This document shows, piece by piece, positions 40,808 through 44,242 of a stretch of 44,242 bases of DNA; the first letter of the stretch is position 1, and each line of letters opens with the position of its first letter. This DNA is from a virus. The stretch is from positions 1 to 44,242 of the IMG/VR virus record IMGVR_UViG_3300035438_000908. One strand, 5' to 3'. The notes under the pieces were generated by a model. The model had not been told where the DNA came from. It searched no databases and worked only from the letters and a program-made list of their open reading frames with translations. The position numbers were made by a program, and so were the translations under genes.

Positions 40808-42256
40808 ATGGCAGCAGATTTTTCACAATACGTAGACATTACCGTCTATGACAAAGAGCCAGGAGACATGTACCTGGAAGCCATAGAGATGGCGCGCTTG
40901 ACGCTTCCAGAATTCACTCTGAGGACAGGCACCGTAGAGGACGCCATGTTTCAGGCAATGGCCTGGATTGGGTGGGTTAACGCGACTGCCATAAATAGAA
41001 TCCCAGACAGGTTAATGGCCGGCATTCTTTCAATGATGGGCGTCACCATCAATCTTTCTTCCCCTGCTCAGATGTCGGTTGTTGTAGAAGCCGACTCCTA
41101 TGAAGGTGCAACAATACCTGTAGGTACGTTTTTTGGTTATACAAGCGTTTTTGAAGATGAAGTAATTGAATACGTTTTCATGACGGTTGAGTCTCTTGAG
41201 ATTGCCGCCAACGAGTCCCCCAACACTGGTGACCCTTTCCCATCGGGTACAGTTCTTACTGAGTGCTTTACCCCAGGAGTAATTCCTTCAATTACGCCAT
41301 CTACGCCACTTAGCCTGCTTACGCCTTCCACTTCTATTTTTAGTGCAGAAGCTGGAAGCTATTTCCAAAACGGCGTAAACGACGAAAACTCTTCCTCTTT
41401 CTTGTCTAGAGCAGTTTCTCATCTATCGTCCCTTACTTCAACACTTGTAAAAGCAAGTCAAGTTGACTCGTTTGTTGCTAATACATATTCTGGTTTAGTT
41501 GGACGAGTTCGTACCTACGACTTAACCGACGGCGACCCAGATACAGGAGACATAGCAACAAGTAAAACCAAAGCAATTACGTATGTGTCCAGAAACGTTG
41601 CAGGCACAGAGGCAACATTAACAATTGGCTCGGGTCATCAATTCCAAGAAGGAGACGAAGTAACGGTTTCTGGATTGTTTAATACCGCATACAATGGCAC
41701 GCATACGTTGACAGGAACCGACTCTACAACTATCTCATATACAAATACTGGCCCAGAAGACAACTCTCCCGATGATGGAATTGTCAAAAAAGGAATTGAG
41801 TCAGTCGGAAATATTGCTGTTTTTGTTTATGGAAATGGTGACTTTGTAGACACATTAATTCAGATACCAGACATACAAAGCGCGATTGTAGATAAAGCAC
41901 TCCCGGGTCTTATAGTAAACGTAAGCAACTTTGAACTTCTTTCTGCGGCAATTGAAGCAGTTGTTGTTCTTGACTCAAACTACGACCAAGAGCCACTGCA
42001 GCAGACAATAGAAAATTCAATTATCGAATACTTGAGCCCGGGCGTTTACCCAACATCAGAAGACGTTCTAAGAGCTAATCAAGTTATTGCTTTGATTAGC
42101 ACAATACCCGGTGTTAGATATGTCTCGTCACTAACACTTAGTCCTAATGGCTCAAACTGGCTTCCCCAGATTGACGAAAACTTAGAACCAGCAAACAAGG
42201 GTTGGGCTCCAAGAATTACGCCTGATGATTTAACCATCTCATACACGGTGGTGTAG
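40808..42256 (+). CDS. Baseplate J-like wedge protein (gp6/gp47-like)
   Basis: 482 residues. The N-terminal half has the J-type features D-M-Y-L-E-A-I-E-M-A-R, L-M-A-G-I-L-S-M-M-G-V and G-A-T-I-P-V-G-T; the C-terminal half Q-T-I-E-N-S-I-I-E-Y-L-S-P-G-V-Y-P-T-S-E-D-V-L fits the wedge dimer region. A Big-like insertion (F-Q-E-G-D-E-V-T-V-S-G-L-F-N-T-A-Y-N-G-T-H) sits at about residues 270-325. Forms the iris ring of the baseplate. Confidence 0.85.
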   Translation: MAADFSQYVDITVYDKEPGDMYLEAIEMARLTLPEFTLRTGTVEDAMFQAMAWIGWVNATAINRIPDRLMAGILSMMGVTINLSSPAQMSVVVEADSYEGATIPVGTFFGYTSVFEDEVIEYVFMTVESLEIAANESPNTGDPFPSGTVLTECFTPGVIPSITPSTPLSLLTPSTSIFSAEAGSYFQNGVNDENSSSFLSRAVSHLSSLTSTLVKASQVDSFVANTYSGLVGRVRTYDLTDGDPDTGDIATSKTKAITYVSRNVAGTEATLTIGSGHQFQEGDEVTVSGLFNTAYNGTHTLTGTDSTTISYTNTGPEDNSPDDGIVKKGIESVGNIAVFVYGNGDFVDTLIQIPDIQSAIVDKALPGLIVNVSNFELLSAAIEAVVVLDSNYDQEPLQQTIENSIIEYLSPGVYPTSEDVLRANQVIALISTIPGVRYVSSLTLSPNGSNWLPQIDENLEPANKGWAPRITPDDLTISYTVV

Positions 42257-42258
42257 CC

Positions 42259-43962
42259 GTGGCTAAGACTTTTAATAGGCTTTCTCAGTATAACGCTCTA
42301 GAGACGACCAACCGACTTACCGGGATATCTATACCACTGACAAGCAACGCCTACCCAGTTGCTCAGTGGTCGATTGACGAAGACGTATCCTATGCAAAAA
42401 ACCACCTAGTTTTAAAGGTTCTTAAAACTTACTTACCAAGCATTGACGACCCGATAACTGTCTCGGGGATAGCGTTCGACGACGTTGATGGTTATACCCC
42501 AACCTCCACCGACCCAAACCCAATAGCACTAAACGACAACTACAGAATTGTTGACATAACCTCGGACGCTACCCATTACTATCTTCATTGTGAAACCGAC
42601 CTAGATTGGTCTATGGGTGAAATATTTTCCACAACCCACCCCACATATGCTGTGTCTGTATATTTTTTATACCCACAGAGGTGGGAGTGTGATGGTGGAA
42701 CAATTTCTACAGTTGCCGATACGTTTGACGTTAAATCTAGATACGCAATAAAAATAAACCCAGGCACGTCTGGACCCGTAACCTTAAGACTCGTAGGTCA
42801 TAGTCCCATGCTTCTTGGGGACAATGGTAAAGATTTTTCTTTTAACGGGAAGATTTACTGCACAGAACAAACCAATGTTGCGTGCACTTTGGTTTACTCG
42901 GAATGGGTGGGAATAGAGTCCGTAGAGCCTGTTGTTTCGACTATATATCCAGGAAGATTTGCCGCATTTAGAAGCAACGTAGAAATGCTTCCAATGTCAG
43001 AAGAAGAAACTTACGGTTTTGACATATTAATTACGCTAACAAATCATAGCGGGCAGGTTTTGTATCTAACCTCGCCTCACCTAATAGAAGACTTTGCTTA
43101 CTATTCAAACCCTTATGTTTACAGCGCTCTTAGTTCAATGCCTGATTTTTATTGGGAGATGGACTCAAATCAAACAAACCCATCGGCACCACTACATAGA
43201 CTTATCGACTGTTTGATGACTGGAGCCAGAGGTGTTTATGAAGAATATTTACGTGTTTATCACTATGAGCCTGGACAACTCGGAACGCTTGCAGAGCAGT
43301 ATGAATCCAACGACACCCATAGCACTTTAGTCAATCCCCAATATGTTGATTCAAGATACGCCCCATGGCTTTCTCAGTTCAACGGTCACAGACTAAAGAA
43401 GAACATTGCGTATCTTTATAACGGCTTAACAGACACGACATACGCAACTCCGCAAGACATATTTACTTCCACTGGGGCAGTTGATTCTTACATTAGGTGG
43501 CAGCTTTCCAATGGGTATTATGGACGCGCTGCTGGGACAACCGAGGCAATTAGAGAAGCCGTCAAGCAAGTACTTCACTATACAAAGGACGGGGAGAATT
43601 CGACCTACTTTGTATCGATAACCGCTCACTACGACAGCGACCCTTTCAAGATTTTGATTCGGACCCTGCTGAACGAGACCTTTGACTGTGAATCAAACGG
43701 TGACGAAAGTTACTCAATACTTGACGCTGTAGAAATGGCAAAACCTATGGGGTACAAGATTTACCACCAAGCTGTAGATGTTGTTGAATTCAGGATTGGT
43801 GACATTATCCCGGGAACAAAAGCAGATGGAACGGTTGTCCCAGGAAACCCAATAGGTGACACTGTCGACGGTATGTACCCGCTAGGAAACGTACCCAACC
43901 CCATAACAGGAACTCCTAATGACGCAACAGGGACTCCTGAACCAGGGATAAGTCTTACATAA
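42259..43962 (+). CDS. Baseplate wedge / tail protein I-like
   Basis: 567 residues from GTG, with GGTGG about 6 bases upstream. The first 310 residues are beta-rich (a fibre-anchor type domain). From about residue 315 comes L-I-D-C-L-M-T-G-A-R-G-V-Y-E-E-Y-L-R, then Y-A-P-W-L-S-Q-F-N-G and S-N-G-Y-Y-G-R-A-A-G-T-T-E-A-I-R-E-A-V, the plan of tail protein I/gp7-like wedge subunits. The order gp25, J, I is the canonical one in myoviruses. Confidence 0.75.
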   Translation: MAKTFNRLSQYNALETTNRLTGISIPLTSNAYPVAQWSIDEDVSYAKNHLVLKVLKTYLPSIDDPITVSGIAFDDVDGYTPTSTDPNPIALNDNYRIVDITSDATHYYLHCETDLDWSMGEIFSTTHPTYAVSVYFLYPQRWECDGGTISTVADTFDVKSRYAIKINPGTSGPVTLRLVGHSPMLLGDNGKDFSFNGKIYCTEQTNVACTLVYSEWVGIESVEPVVSTIYPGRFAAFRSNVEMLPMSEEETYGFDILITLTNHSGQVLYLTSPHLIEDFAYYSNPYVYSALSSMPDFYWEMDSNQTNPSAPLHRLIDCLMTGARGVYEEYLRVYHYEPGQLGTLAEQYESNDTHSTLVNPQYVDSRYAPWLSQFNGHRLKKNIAYLYNGLTDTTYATPQDIFTSTGAVDSYIRWQLSNGYYGRAAGTTEAIREAVKQVLHYTKDGENSTYFVSITAHYDSDPFKILIRTLLNETFDCESNGDESYSILDAVEMAKPMGYKIYHQAVDVVEFRIGDIIPGTKADGTVVPGNPIGDTVDGMYPLGNVPNPITGTPNDATGTPEPGISLT

Positions 43963-44011
43963 CAAGCAAAATTGCCTTAGATGGTAAAATTAGAGCAATA
44001 ACGGAGGAAAA

Positions 44012-44242
44012 ATGGCTGGCGCAGGAATAAAGAAGTTCACGGTGGGGGAAACCCTTTCGGATGCTGAGATTAATACATACCTCATGGACCAGACTGTCCC
44101 TGTTTTCGTAAATGCTGCAGCCAGGGACTCGGCTTTTGGTGGGACAGGAGAACCAACCCTTTCCGAAGGTCGTCTTTGTTACCTGCAAAGCACCAAGGTG
44201 GTTCAGTACTACAACGGCGTTACGTGGTCTGACTCTGGACAG
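44012..44242 (+). CDS. Tail protein, N-terminal part (cut by the window edge)
   Basis: 77 codons visible, with GGAGG (44003-44007) five bases before ATG. It contains F-T-V-G-E-T-L-S-D-A-E-I-N-T-Y-L-M-D-Q-T-V-P-V-F and L-C-Y-L-Q-S-T-K-V-V-Q-Y-Y-N-G-V-T-W, a common N-terminus of phage tail fibre or minor tail proteins. C-terminus is outside the window. Confidence 0.85.
   Translation, partial: MAGAGIKKFTVGETLSDAEINTYLMDQTVPVFVNAAARDSAFGGTGEPTLSEGRLCYLQSTKVVQYYNGVTWSDSGQ

Overview
The window is part of a contractile-tailed (myovirus-type) double-stranded DNA phage. The evidence is a terminase large subunit, an HK97-type portal and prohead protease, a tail sheath, a tail tube, a frameshifted tail chaperone, a 1,709-residue tape measure and a set of baseplate genes. 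Base composition is moderate (mid-40s percent GC by eye), genes are tightly packed with ATGA/TAATG overlaps, and GTG or TTG starts are common. I cannot name the host. The Rad52/RecB-type/RuvC cassette and moderate GC would fit a phage of aquatic actinobacteria, but that is only a guess.

Positions 1-14418 (minus strand) hold the head module: a 59-residue membrane protein, the portal, and one enormous open frame starting at 12058 that runs off the left edge (at least 4,019 codons). It begins as an HK97-family prohead protease and continues as a chain of modules separated by at least 18 copies of a short motif, R-[L/F/M]-S-S-G. Recognisable modules include two WYL-like domains, a complete UvrD-like helicase and, at the visible end, an ArdC-like antirestriction protein with an HELVH metallopeptidase site. 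The layout suggests a self-processed capsid-cargo polyprotein. The same motif occurs three times in the tape measure. This is the outstanding feature of the window.

Positions 14477-24505 (plus strand) carry the terminase, then a recombination and nucleotide-chemistry block: Rad52-like annealing protein, RecB/Cas4-like nuclease, HNH nuclease, RuvC-like resolvase, and a ParB-like / membrane / coiled-coil / PAPS-reductase-like / ParB-like cluster. A minus-strand island (18625-20433) with strong ribosome binding sites and a terminator interrupts it and probably encodes virion accessory proteins. A 328-base intergenic region with several hairpins follows.

Positions 24587-44242 (plus strand) are the connector and tail operon: a lysine/alanine-rich histone-H1-like protein, head-tail connectors, tail terminator, sheath, tube, chaperone with a probable -1 frameshift, tape measure with a C-terminal M15-like peptidase, tail-hub proteins, a spike/collagen-like fibre fusion, gp25-like, baseplate J-like and tail-I-like wedge proteins, and the start of a further tail protein cut by the right edge. 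No tRNA, integrase, CRISPR array or insertion sequence was found.
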